A stretch of 64,000 bases of DNA from Corynebacterium minutissimum (GTDB lineage Bacteria > Actinomycetota > Actinomycetes > Mycobacteriales > Mycobacteriaceae), in the NCBI RefSeq assembly GCF_000988205.1, contig NZ_LAYQ01000001.1, positions 209,416 to 273,415 on the forward strand. The letters run 5' to 3'. Made by a program: the position numbers and the translations under genes. Position 1 is the first letter of the stretch. Each line of letters starts with the position of its first letter. Of this stretch, positions 1 to 7,925 are shown in pieces. Below the pieces are notes generated by a model. The model was not told the origin of the DNA and made no database searches. It saw only the letters and a program-made list of their open reading frames with translations.

Positions 1-40
1 GAAACTGCACTGGGCTAACGCGGTTACTATCCTCGAGAAC

Positions 41-613
41 ATGCCGCAAAAGGTATTCGTTGACGCAAACATTTTAGTGAGCCGTACAATCCTAGATTGG
101 CTTTTTGCGCTGCAGATTTTATCTGGAGACATGTTTGTGTTCTATACGTCTCAAGACGTACTTGCGGAAACGGTACGGGCGATGCGGCGGAAACATCCCA
201 CAGCACCTGGGAGAATTATCAAGGACCGTGTCGAGAAGATCGGTGCGGTGATGGAGGAAATCATTGATGATTTTCCCGGAGACATGCCTTTCGACGGTTT
301 GGATCGTCATGACTACCATGTCCACGCGGCGGCTTTCGCCTCACAAGCCGACATCATCCTTACTGATAATTCGCCCCAGGATATAACCATTACTGCCAGC
401 GAGCAGCGCTACGAGATAATGAATGCGGATGCATTCCTCATGCTCATTCGCGATTCCGCTCCAAACTTAGTGATTGAATGTACGAGTCAGCAGCTGGAGT
501 ATTGGCAGAAAAGGAAGGGCTTTCAGAGCCTAGACGATGCGCTGAGGAGAGCGGGTTGCGACAATTTTGCCAGCGCTGTGCGTGAAGCCTTGCAGGCGCT
601 CGCGCAGCGCTAG
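41..613 (+). CDS. PIN-domain protein, possible VapC-like toxin
   Basis: A 190-residue protein whose first 115 residues read as a PIN ribonuclease fold. The expected acidic residues are visible: D8 in VDANIL, E43 in DVLAETVRAM, D91 in DRHDYHVHAAA and D109 in ADIILTDN. PIN proteins of this kind cleave RNA and are often the toxin of a two-gene module. The reading frame stays open upstream, but the ATG at 41 places the VDAN motif at the usual distance from the N-terminus. Bases 1-18 in another frame read ETALG then a stop, which could be the end of an upstream partner such as an antitoxin, but the window begins too late to tell. The C-terminal 60 residues look helical and have no motif I recognise. 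Confidence 0.8.
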   Translation: MPQKVFVDANILVSRTILDWLFALQILSGDMFVFYTSQDVLAETVRAMRRKHPTAPGRIIKDRVEKIGAVMEEIIDDFPGDMPFDGLDRHDYHVHAAAFASQADIILTDNSPQDITITASEQRYEIMNADAFLMLIRDSAPNLVIECTSQQLEYWQKRKGFQSLDDALRRAGCDNFASAVREALQALAQR

Positions 614-692
614 TTTCATCCGCTCAGCGCTTGTAGCCGCAGACTTTCCAGTGGTCGGTGGTGCTATAGCCCGCACTTCTATGCCCCAGCCC

Positions 693-2012
693 TCACGAGC
701 TCCTTGAGGCGTCGAGAGCCTCACGGGAGGCGGTGCCGTAGCGCTCGCGTAGGAAGCGGTGGGTGGCGTCGGGGTTGTCTAGGGAGACATCGCTAAGATT
801 GAGCAGTTCCGATTCGCCGGCGTCGGTCTTCTCCACCGACCAGAAGCTCTCCGGGCGCAGGCCCAGTTCGCTGGAGCGCTCAAGGACGCTGAAGGCGTGG
901 GAGGCAAAGATGAGCTGCGCGCCGTTGACGTTGATGCTGGGCTCGCGGAAGGCGTGGATGATGAAGTCAAGAAGTGCTGGGCGCAGGGCGGAATCCAGCT
1001 CATCAGCCACTAGGATCCCACCGCGGCGCAGCGTATCCAGCACCAGGGGAGCGGTGGCCATCCAATTCTGCGTGCCGCCAGATTCATCGGTCAGCTTCAG
1101 CGCGTAGTAGGAGTCACCGGCTTTGTGCTCCACGATGATGGAGTGCAGCAGGGACTCGATCTCTGCATCGGAGTAAGCCTGGAACTCGTCTGGTCGGCGA
1201 ATACTGCCGGCGCTGCGGCTGAGCGCATCAATGACCGGGCGCATCTGGCGGAAGACGTGCTCGGGGATGTGGTCCTGGTCAAGCCGCACGGAGTGGATTC
1301 CCGAATCGGCCGCGCGCAGCAGCGCGGCAGCCTCATGCAGGTGCAGCTTGCCCTCACGGATAAGGGTGGTGATGCGGGAGGCAGTGCTCATGGAGGTATG
1401 GCCGTGCGGCAGGTAAGCCACGTCGTGCACCAAGGCGCTAGCCAGCGGGGCGAGGATGGGGTGCTCGTCGCGCAGGCCAGCGGAGAGGAGCAGCTCGGTG
1501 TCATCGACGGGGCCGAGCTTGGCGACGTCCCCTTCATCCATAAAGGACTTAGTCCACTGCACGTCCTCCCCGCGAGTCCGCACGAAGCAGGGGCTCCAGC
1601 GGGTCGAGGGCACGCGGCTGAGCCACTCGGCGTGCACGCCGGTAAAGCTCCACTGGAAGCCGTAGAGGTAGCGCACGCCGTCGAGTTCGAACTCCAGCTC
1701 AAAAGTGCTGGGCAAGCGCTGCGTGCGGGGGTTGAGGCGGTAGGGGGCGTGGGGGAGTTGGTTGGGTGGGGCGTCGGCAAGCCAGGCGGTGGCGGAGGAC
1801 TCGATGGCGAGCAGAGCGAAGGCGAGGGCGTTGAGGATGCTGCTCTTGCCGGAAGCGGTGGGGCCGATGAGTACGGAGATGGGATCGCTAACCTGCGCCC
1901 AACCTGTTTTCGGGGCGGTGGAGTGCTGCCAGTCGTGGTAGAGCGTGAGCGTTTGGGTGGCGCGGATGCTGCGGAAGTTGGACACGCTAAAGGAAAGGAG
2001 CCTCATGATCAC
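693..2012 (-). CDS. AAA-family ATPase of the AAA15/RecF-like type
   Basis: A 439-residue ATPase. The N-terminus has the strand-helix pattern of SMC/RecF-like proteins (SFSVSNFRSIR), then a Walker A box GPTASGKSS at about residues 50-58, and near the C-terminus a Walker B-like ILVADELDSAL (about 337) and the H-loop region IFASHAFSVLE. This layout is that of stand-alone AAA15 ATPases, some of which work in phage defence, but no partner such as a RloB-like nuclease is adjacent, so a defence role is only a possibility. The start is either GTG at 2012 or ATG at 2006; the difference is two residues. It is transcribed convergently to the PIN gene. Confidence 0.8.
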   Translation of the reverse strand: MIMRLLSFSVSNFRSIRATQTLTLYHDWQHSTAPKTGWAQVSDPISVLIGPTASGKSSILNALAFALLAIESSATAWLADAPPNQLPHAPYRLNPRTQRLPSTFELEFELDGVRYLYGFQWSFTGVHAEWLSRVPSTRWSPCFVRTRGEDVQWTKSFMDEGDVAKLGPVDDTELLLSAGLRDEHPILAPLASALVHDVAYLPHGHTSMSTASRITTLIREGKLHLHEAAALLRAADSGIHSVRLDQDHIPEHVFRQMRPVIDALSRSAGSIRRPDEFQAYSDAEIESLLHSIIVEHKAGDSYYALKLTDESGGTQNWMATAPLVLDTLRRGGILVADELDSALRPALLDFIIHAFREPSINVNGAQLIFASHAFSVLERSSELGLRPESFWSVEKTDAGESELLNLSDVSLDNPDATHRFLRERYGTASREALDASRSS

Positions 2013-2159
2013 GAGACTACAAGCTCACAGATTCTTCATCAGACAATTCTGTCCTAGGTTCGGGCCCTGAGATTTCGTTCTCGCCCCATGCCTTAACCCA
2101 GCCGGCGCTGGTAACGTTTTAGTACGTACCGCAAAAGCAACCACGGGAGGTCACGTCCT

Positions 2160-2585
2160 ATGGACAGCTCTATTACCGATCTGCTCTTATGCATCGGTTT
2201 AGTGTTGCTCATGGTGGCCTACTGGACCTTTTACATCCAGTACGTGCGGCGGATTCCGCAATCGGAAGAATGGTACGACTCAGCCGAGCCGGACGGCGCA
2301 GAGAGTGATGGTGTGCTCTGCATTTATCCTTATGGCACGCTCTTGGTGGGCGCTGGCGGTGCCTTGGGGTTGGTTGTGAGTATGGGCCTTCCAGAGCCTG
2401 TCGAAACGGTGCTGGCTGCTCCGTGCATGGTGGCTATGCTCATCGCACTCATTGGGTTTACGGGCGCGTTCGGGATTCCGCTTCCGTGGCCTTTTGTTCC
2501 GCGTTGGGTCGTCGACATTCGCAAAGCAAAACGGGCTCGAAGGCGTGAGCGTAGGCAAGCCTGGAAGAAGAGAGAGAAAAAATAA
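2160..2585 (+). CDS. small membrane protein of unknown function
   Basis: A 141-residue protein with three hydrophobic stretches, around residues 7-28, 58-78 and 88-110, followed by a strongly basic tail rich in K and R (KAKRARRRERRQ). The start ATG is preceded by GGGAGG at a suitable distance. It sits between the divergent AAA ATPase gene and another small membrane protein gene. I recognise no family. It probably lies in the cytoplasmic membrane with the basic tail inside. Confidence 0.7.
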   Translation: MDSSITDLLLCIGLVLLMVAYWTFYIQYVRRIPQSEEWYDSAEPDGAESDGVLCIYPYGTLLVGAGGALGLVVSMGLPEPVETVLAAPCMVAMLIALIGFTGAFGIPLPWPFVPRWVVDIRKAKRARRRERRQAWKKREKK

Positions 2586-2679
2586 GCTTGGCAGCTTACT
2601 CAGCGGCTGAGGTCCCTGTGCAGTGGGTCTAGGGCTGAGTGACGTCAGTTTTGTGGGTGAAAGTAGCGGCGATGCACGC

Positions 2680-2685
2680 TAGGCT
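2680..2685 (+). promoter_or_regulatory. -10 box of a probably leaderless gene
   Basis: TAGGCT ends six bases before the ATG at 2692, with no ribosome binding site between, the arrangement expected for a leaderless transcript in corynebacteria. Confidence 0.45.
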
Positions 2686-2691
2686 TTTGGC

Positions 2692-3231
2692 ATGAAGTAT
2701 CGGAACGTTCAGATCAGCTCCGTCGCGGCGCTTGTCATGAGCCTGTTAGGCGCGGCGTTCTTTGCTTTGGGGCGGGTCATATTTGATGTCGGCGGATGGC
2801 TCGCATTCTTTACCCTTCCGGCCGGCGGCATCGTGGTCCTTGCGCTGTTAGTTTTGTGGCTCATCCCCGTACGTACCCCGATGGAAGATGAAGAGGGCGG
2901 AACGTACAAGGCCTTCGGGTGGCGCGAGTCGTGGGCATTCATTGCTGTGACCGTGTTCCTCTTCCTGGCCGGCTTCTTTTTGGTCGATTACGGCGATACC
3001 GACGAGAGCGTGAAATCCGCCTTCACCCAGATTGTCGGTCGGTGGGCCTTAGACCTGTCCTCGATACTCTTTTGGCTCAGCGTTTTTGGGGTGATCGCCT
3101 CCTACGTTATCGGGGTCGTTGTTTCGGTGAAGGGGCAGAAGGCCGCTGACGCAGACAAGGCGCAGAGTTCAGGCCCGGAAGACCTGGACGGGGCAAACCC
3201 AGGCGAGGAGCTCGGCCAGGACGAGCCCTAA
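2692..3231 (+). CDS. membrane protein of unknown function
   Basis: A 179-residue protein with four predicted membrane segments (about residues 8-30, 38-60, 82-102 and 122-145) and an acidic, proline/glycine-containing tail of about 30 residues. No conserved motif is recognised. The ATG lies six bases after a TAGGCT box, so the mRNA may be leaderless. The next feature downstream is a tRNA gene on the same strand. A role in the membrane is all that can be supported. Confidence 0.7.
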   Translation: MKYRNVQISSVAALVMSLLGAAFFALGRVIFDVGGWLAFFTLPAGGIVVLALLVLWLIPVRTPMEDEEGGTYKAFGWRESWAFIAVTVFLFLAGFFLVDYGDTDESVKSAFTQIVGRWALDLSSILFWLSVFGVIASYVIGVVVSVKGQKAADADKAQSSGPEDLDGANPGEELGQDEP

Positions 3232-3338
3232 ATTGCCGTTTTCTGGGCCTGCCGATTAATGTTGCTGGGAGCGGATTCGCTGCCGTACGTGGCGCACCGG
3301 CTGCGCGCTGGTGTGGGTTGCGTGGGTAGGGAATACGC

Positions 3339-3412
3339 GGGGCTATAGCTCAGTCGGTTAGAGCTACGGACTCATAATCCGTTGGTCCCGGGTTCGAGCC
3401 CCGGTGGCCCCA
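3339..3412 (+). tRNA. tRNA with CAT anticodon (elongator Met or Ile2)
   Basis: A complete cloverleaf of 74 nt. Acceptor GGGGCTA pairs with TGGCCCC, the D arm is GCTC/GAGC, the anticodon stem ACGGA/TCCGT closes a CTCATAA loop with anticodon CAT, and the T arm is CCGGG/CCCGG around TTCGAGC. The discriminator is A and the CCA end is not encoded. CAT can be elongator methionine, or the isoleucine tRNA whose C34 is changed to lysidine by TilS. The initiator is unlikely because acceptor position 1 pairs normally with 72. Confidence 0.93.
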
Positions 3413-3434
3413 CTATTGCTTGGCACCCGATACG

Positions 3435-4517
3435 ATGACCACCATGAGCGTTGTCGAGATGGACCCGTTGATCGAGTCGCTGTACTACTGGTCCGACATC
3501 ATAGGTGTCCTCCTCATGGGCATCATCGGTGGCACCATGGCCCGGCAGCGCGGCTATGACATCGTGGGCTTCTTCTTCATCGCGATGTTCTCCTCCCTCG
3601 GCGGCGGCATGATCCGTGACGTGCTCATCAACCGCGGCACCGTCGCCGCAATGAGCCAGCCGGAGTATCTCTACCTGGCGTTTACTGGCGCCATCATCGC
3701 CCGCTTTGTCTACTTCAAGGGCAAAACGTGGGACTACGTGCAGTCGCATGGTGATGCGGTGGTCTCGGCCCTGTGGGCGTCGACAGGCGCGCTCAAAGCC
3801 ATTGCGTATGGCCTGCCCCTGATTCCCTGCATCATGATGGGTGTGTTCACTGCTACGGGCGGATCCATGATCCGTGACATCGCCATGGGGCGCGAGCCCG
3901 CCGTCTTTGGTGATAACACCCCCACCGTGATCCCCGCGGTGGCCTGCGCGCTGGTGGTCTTGGGCGCAGACTCGGCCGGCTACTTGGCCTGGGGGGTTAT
4001 TCTCGGGCCGGTGGTGTCCTTTGTCCTCACGATGCTGGGCATCTGGGCAGGGTGGCGCGTACCCGCTCGCCAGGAGTGGGCGCCGGTCAATGACACCGCA
4101 GCCTACGTCATGGTCATGGCGCGCAAGGCAGAAAGCAAGGGGCGTGCCGTGGGGCGTCGTCTAGAGCCCACGAAGCTTCGCTCCTGGCGCCACAACCAGA
4201 TGGAAAAGGCCCTGCAACGCCGCATCGAGCGCGAAGTCCGAGCCGGCAAGCGCCGTGCGGAAGCCGCCATCGATGCCTCCGAGTTCCTCGACTCCTTCAA
4301 CGAGGAAGTCGCAGAGATGTCGGAGATGATGGAGCCGGCCGTTGCGGAAGCGGAGTCCTCCGACTTTGGCGTGGACCTAAGCGGTGACTCCTACGAGGAA
4401 CAGAGCGCTGAGGGGCCAACGCCGCGCGAGCTTTTGGATCGCATCTTGGCTGATGATCAGCTCACCGATGAATTGGTGGAAAGACTCATGCGCCGATATG
4501 AAAAAAGAGATGATTAG
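3435..4517 (+). CDS. TRIC-family (UPF0126) membrane channel protein
   Basis: The first 210 or so residues form two copies of a three-helix unit, each with the signature glycine-rich kink: SSLGGGMIRDVL and TATGGSMIRDIAMG. This is the trimeric intracellular cation channel family, known in bacteria as small potassium-permeable channels. Seven membrane segments are expected. About 150 charged, coiled-coil-like residues follow, far longer than the usual bacterial TRIC protein, with acidic stretches near the end. I chose the ATG at 3435; a TTG at 3420 would add five residues and run almost into the tRNA, and a further ATG lies at 3444. Confidence 0.85.
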   Translation: MTTMSVVEMDPLIESLYYWSDIIGVLLMGIIGGTMARQRGYDIVGFFFIAMFSSLGGGMIRDVLINRGTVAAMSQPEYLYLAFTGAIIARFVYFKGKTWDYVQSHGDAVVSALWASTGALKAIAYGLPLIPCIMMGVFTATGGSMIRDIAMGREPAVFGDNTPTVIPAVACALVVLGADSAGYLAWGVILGPVVSFVLTMLGIWAGWRVPARQEWAPVNDTAAYVMVMARKAESKGRAVGRRLEPTKLRSWRHNQMEKALQRRIEREVRAGKRRAEAAIDASEFLDSFNEEVAEMSEMMEPAVAEAESSDFGVDLSGDSYEEQSAEGPTPRELLDRILADDQLTDELVERLMRRYEKRDD

Positions 4518-4565
4518 AACCTGAGAAATGCTTTAACCTAGTGATGAAAGTGAGGTGATGGACGC

Positions 4566-6164
4566 GTGACGTCGAGGCGTTCTTTTCTGGGTATGCTCGC
4601 GGCGCTGGCGGTGTCGGGCGTTGCGGCCCCCACCCTGGCGGGCTGCGGAACGGAACCGGAGCGCATGGATACCTCGGGAATGAATCTCATTACTACCGAT
4701 ATCTCGGAGCCGCAGCGCTCCCTCATCCCGGCCGATTCCAACGACGTGCCAGGCCAAACCATCATCAACCTGGTGTACTCGGGCCTGATGTACCTGGATA
4801 AGGACGGCGGCGCCCATTACGACATGGCGGAATCCGTCACGCAGGTTGATGACACCACGTTTGACGTGCAGATTCGTGAAGACGCGGTGTTCTCCGATGG
4901 CTCGAAGGTCAGCGCGCAGGACTTCGTCGATACGTGGAATACCGCGGTGCGCCAGTCCCTGCTTTCCGCACATCACTTTGCGCCGATTCTCGGTTTCAAT
5001 GAAGGCAGGAAGGAGATGCGCGGGCTGACGGTGACGGGGGAGAAGTCCTTCCGCATTGAGCTCTCGCGCCCCACGGCGGGTTTTATTGAACGCTTGGGTT
5101 ATTCCGTCTTTTTCCCCATGCGCTCAGCAGACCAGGACAAGCTGAGTGAGCGCGGCACGGACCCGATCGGAAGCGGGCCGTACCTGTTGGCCTCGTGGGA
5201 ACGCGAGAAGGCGTTGACCCTCGTGCCGAACCCGCGTTATAAAGGGCCGCGACACCCGCAGAATGAGGGCATTAAGTTCGTCGTGTATTCCTCGGAGGAG
5301 CAGGCCTACCAGGATCTTGTAGCGGGTCGGCTGGACGTGCTGACGCGCATCCCGGCAGAGAAACTCGGAAGCTTTGAAAAGGAGCTCGGCGCGCGGGCTC
5401 TTACTAAGCCTGGCGGTTCGATCATGGAGATCACCATTCCCGCCAACGATGCCAATTTCCGCGGCGAGGCTGGCCGCCTGCGCCGCCGGGCCCTGTCCAT
5501 GGCGGTAGACCGAGAAAAGATTGCGCGGGACATCTTCCACGACCGAGTGACTCCGGCCAACAGCTTCGTAGCGCCGCTCTTCGGCTCCCCACCGCCTGCG
5601 CCGGAAGGTGCTGACGTGCTGACCTACCAGCCGGATAGAGCCCGCGAGCTGTGGGCACAGGCGGAGAAGCTAGACCCCTTTAAGGGGACGTTCAGCATCG
5701 CGTTTAACGCCGATGGCGGCCACAAGACGTGGGTCGATGCGGTGGCTCAGCAGGTGACGGATACCCTCGGTGTGCTCGCCGAAAGCAAGGAATTTGGGAC
5801 CTTGAAGGAATTGCGTCGAGAGGTCACAGCGCGGCACATTACCGGTGCTTTCAGGACGATTTGGCAGGCGGAATTTCCGGATGAGTCGACCTTCCTGGTG
5901 CCGCTGTTTGCCTCCTATTCCTCAGAAAACGAGTCAGGTTTTCGCAGCACCGAATACGACGAGTTGCTGAAGAAGGTAGGCCAGGCGAAGGACCGGGAGG
6001 AGGCCCAGGAGTACTACTTGCAGGCCCAGGAGCTGTTGCTGGAGAAGATGCCGGCGATTCCGCTGTGGACGACTAAGGCATTCAGCGCCTACGGCAAGGA
6101 CATCATCCCTGCTGGCTACACGTGGAAGCCCACTCCGAACTACTATCTCATCCACCGCGCTTGA
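4566..6164 (+). CDS. ABC transporter substrate-binding lipoprotein, family 5 (peptide/nickel type)
   Basis: A 532-residue extracytoplasmic solute receptor of the OppA/DppA type. The N-terminus SRRSFLGMLAAL is twin-arginine-like and ends in a lipobox, LAGC, so the mature protein is probably lipid-anchored after Tat export. The body has the family 5 pattern: an early YSGLMYLDKDG segment, VFSDGSKVSAQDFVDTW, DPIGSGPYLL, and a C-terminal region with PAIPLW. The start is GTG at 4566, preceded by GTGAGGTGATG. No permease or ATPase genes are adjacent, so it is an orphan receptor that would need components encoded elsewhere. The substrate is unknown. Confidence 0.88.
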   Translation: MTSRRSFLGMLAALAVSGVAAPTLAGCGTEPERMDTSGMNLITTDISEPQRSLIPADSNDVPGQTIINLVYSGLMYLDKDGGAHYDMAESVTQVDDTTFDVQIREDAVFSDGSKVSAQDFVDTWNTAVRQSLLSAHHFAPILGFNEGRKEMRGLTVTGEKSFRIELSRPTAGFIERLGYSVFFPMRSADQDKLSERGTDPIGSGPYLLASWEREKALTLVPNPRYKGPRHPQNEGIKFVVYSSEEQAYQDLVAGRLDVLTRIPAEKLGSFEKELGARALTKPGGSIMEITIPANDANFRGEAGRLRRRALSMAVDREKIARDIFHDRVTPANSFVAPLFGSPPPAPEGADVLTYQPDRARELWAQAEKLDPFKGTFSIAFNADGGHKTWVDAVAQQVTDTLGVLAESKEFGTLKELRREVTARHITGAFRTIWQAEFPDESTFLVPLFASYSSENESGFRSTEYDELLKKVGQAKDREEAQEYYLQAQELLLEKMPAIPLWTTKAFSAYGKDIIPAGYTWKPTPNYYLIHRA

Positions 6165-6194
6165 GATTCCAAGGGTTCTGTCAGGCTGTAGGAC

Positions 6195-6200
6195 TAGGCT
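6195..6200 (+). promoter_or_regulatory. -10 box of a probably leaderless gene
   Basis: TAGGCT is followed by seven bases and then the ATG of the mechanosensitive channel gene. Confidence 0.45.
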
Positions 6201-6207
6201 TGGCGTA

Positions 6208-7416
6208 ATGCTGAAGTATTACTTTTTCGCCATTTGGCAGGCCTTCGTTGACCATGGTTTGCCACTGCTAGGAATGCTGTTGTTGGCGATTCTCATCCCG
6301 CGCATCGGCCGCTTGGCGGTGCGGGTCATTGAGTCCCGCCTCGATGAAAACCAAGAGTCCACCAAGGCGCGCTTGGCGCTGGCCGGCGCGCTGGTCTATG
6401 TGGCACAGGCGGTGGCGTACTTCCTGCTCGTGTTGGCGGCGCTGGCCAACGTTGGAGTGCCTCCCCTGGGCGCGGCCATCCCGGCAACCGTGGTCTCGGC
6501 TGCCGTCGGTTTCGGCGCACAGTCGATCATCGGTGATTTCCTCGCCGGTTTCTTTATCCTCTCGGAAAAGCAGTTCGGTGTGGGTGACTATGTCAGCTTC
6601 GACGGCGTGACCGGCGTGGAGGGCACCGTCGTATCGCTGACCTTGCGCACAACGACGGTGCGTACGCCGACCGGTGAAGTTGTCATGGTGCCGAACGGTT
6701 CGGCGGGCGTGGTCACAAATTACTCGCAAGAGTGGTCGCGCGCGGTGGTGGATATTGCCATCCCGGTCCATGAGGGCGATTCCGTGCAGGATCTGACCGA
6801 ACAGGTAGAGAAGATTTCACAACGCGCCATCGATACCCCGGACATCCGCGCGGACGTGGCTGGTGAGCTCGACGTTCTGCCCGCTACTGGGTTGGTTGCT
6901 CCCACGGTGGCCGGCCAGCCATGGCAGGTGAAGTACCGCGTCTTGGTGCAGGTCAACCCCGCACGCCAGTGGGCGGTGGAGCGCGCGATCCGCTCGGCGC
7001 TGCTGTCTTCCTTCTGGGACCTGTACAAGCTGCCTAACGCTGAAAACGTCGCGGGTGAGGTACTGGAGGTGCTGGGCGGCGCGGTGGATGCCGATGCCCC
7101 CACTACCGTCATGCCGGCGGCAGGCGCTAACACCGAGTCGAGACAAGAGAGCTCGGCGTCCGAGACGGAGGCTGTGGCCGCCGACGCTGTCGCTGACGCG
7201 GCCGCCGAAGCGCAAGACAGCAAGGATGACGGCCCAGGGCGCCCGGCCTATTCGGCCGAACCCGACGACGAGGAAGAGGATGATTACGGCCGCGGTATCT
7301 GGCGCGCGGATAAGCCGGAGAACAAGTGGGACTCCTTCTGGACGCTTGGCGGGCGCGTGCGCCGCTCCACTACAGGCTTATCGCCGGGCTCGGCGCGATC
7401 AGTGTGCTGCTGTTAG
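6208..7416 (+). CDS. mscCG: MscS-family mechanosensitive channel, MscCG-like, C-terminus lost by frameshift
   Basis: The 402-residue product begins with membrane segments, followed by an MscS pore helix and beta domain: IPATVVSAAVGFGAQS, then GDFLAGFFILSEKQFGVGDYV and VRTPTGEVVMVPNG. An acidic linker follows. In corynebacterial MscCG, which releases glutamate and betaine under membrane tension, a long linker leads to a fourth membrane segment. Here that segment lies in the -1 frame (7371-7772), and this frame ends with a short unrelated tail. The full span 6208-7772 is 1565 nt; one added base gives 522 codons, close to the MscCG size I know. A one-base deletion at about 7365-7380 is the simplest explanation. 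The channel core is intact and may still work. Confidence 0.85.
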   Translation: MLKYYFFAIWQAFVDHGLPLLGMLLLAILIPRIGRLAVRVIESRLDENQESTKARLALAGALVYVAQAVAYFLLVLAALANVGVPPLGAAIPATVVSAAVGFGAQSIIGDFLAGFFILSEKQFGVGDYVSFDGVTGVEGTVVSLTLRTTTVRTPTGEVVMVPNGSAGVVTNYSQEWSRAVVDIAIPVHEGDSVQDLTEQVEKISQRAIDTPDIRADVAGELDVLPATGLVAPTVAGQPWQVKYRVLVQVNPARQWAVERAIRSALLSSFWDLYKLPNAENVAGEVLEVLGGAVDADAPTTVMPAAGANTESRQESSASETEAVAADAVADAAAEAQDSKDDGPGRPAYSAEPDDEEEDDYGRGIWRADKPENKWDSFWTLGGRVRRSTTGLSPGSARSVCCC

Positions 7417-7772
7417 CGTCCGCCAACCCAGACGGAGTGGAGAATGCCGGGTGGCTATCACCCTCGCGCTGGATGGGACAATCAGAGACAACGTCCGAGT
7501 CCACTCAGCCCTCCGAACCTTCGCCAACGCCACAAACCGCGCCGCAGGACGAGCCTTCCTATGTCTCGACGCCCGAGGAGCCGGTGGAAAGCGTGCAGGG
7601 CACAGTCACTGATAGCACCCCGGACAGTGAGGCCACCTTCGCACCTGTGAATCCAGGGGAACCGACAACCCAAACACCAGCGGAGGAAGGGGTCTCCGAA
7701 ACTCCTGCGCCCACCGAGGGCGCACAGGCTACCGCTACTGAAGGGGCCTCGGAGCCTTCCGCCGAGATGTAG
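7371..7772 (+). pseudogene. displaced C-terminal part of the MscCG-like channel
   Basis: This frame reads RLIAGLGAISVLLLASA, a membrane segment directly continuing the context of the channel gene, and then about 110 residues rich in S, T, P and E. It has no credible start of its own: the nearest in-frame GTG at 7326 lies inside the upstream coding sequence and has no ribosome binding site. I read it as the fourth membrane helix and extracytoplasmic tail of the same protein, cut off by the frameshift. A sequencing error is an alternative. Confidence 0.7.
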
Positions 7773-7925
7773 ACCCGAAGGGGGTAGAGAGGCGCTGCAC
7801 AGAGAGAGGTGAGAGAGACGCTTGGAGAGGGCGCACGAGAGATATGAGTGATAGGGAAGTGCAGCGGCGTAATGCGCTACACCTTATGTATCGGCCCATC
7901 GCCACCGATCGTTAACGCAAGCAAG

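Noticed and set aside
1..18. Possible end of an antitoxin gene upstream of the PIN gene
   Set aside because: Only five codons and a stop are visible, too few to support a feature.
693..2012. AAA ATPase and PIN gene considered as a two-gene defence system
   Set aside because: The genes are convergent, not co-transcribed, and no partner nuclease or sensor is next to the ATPase.
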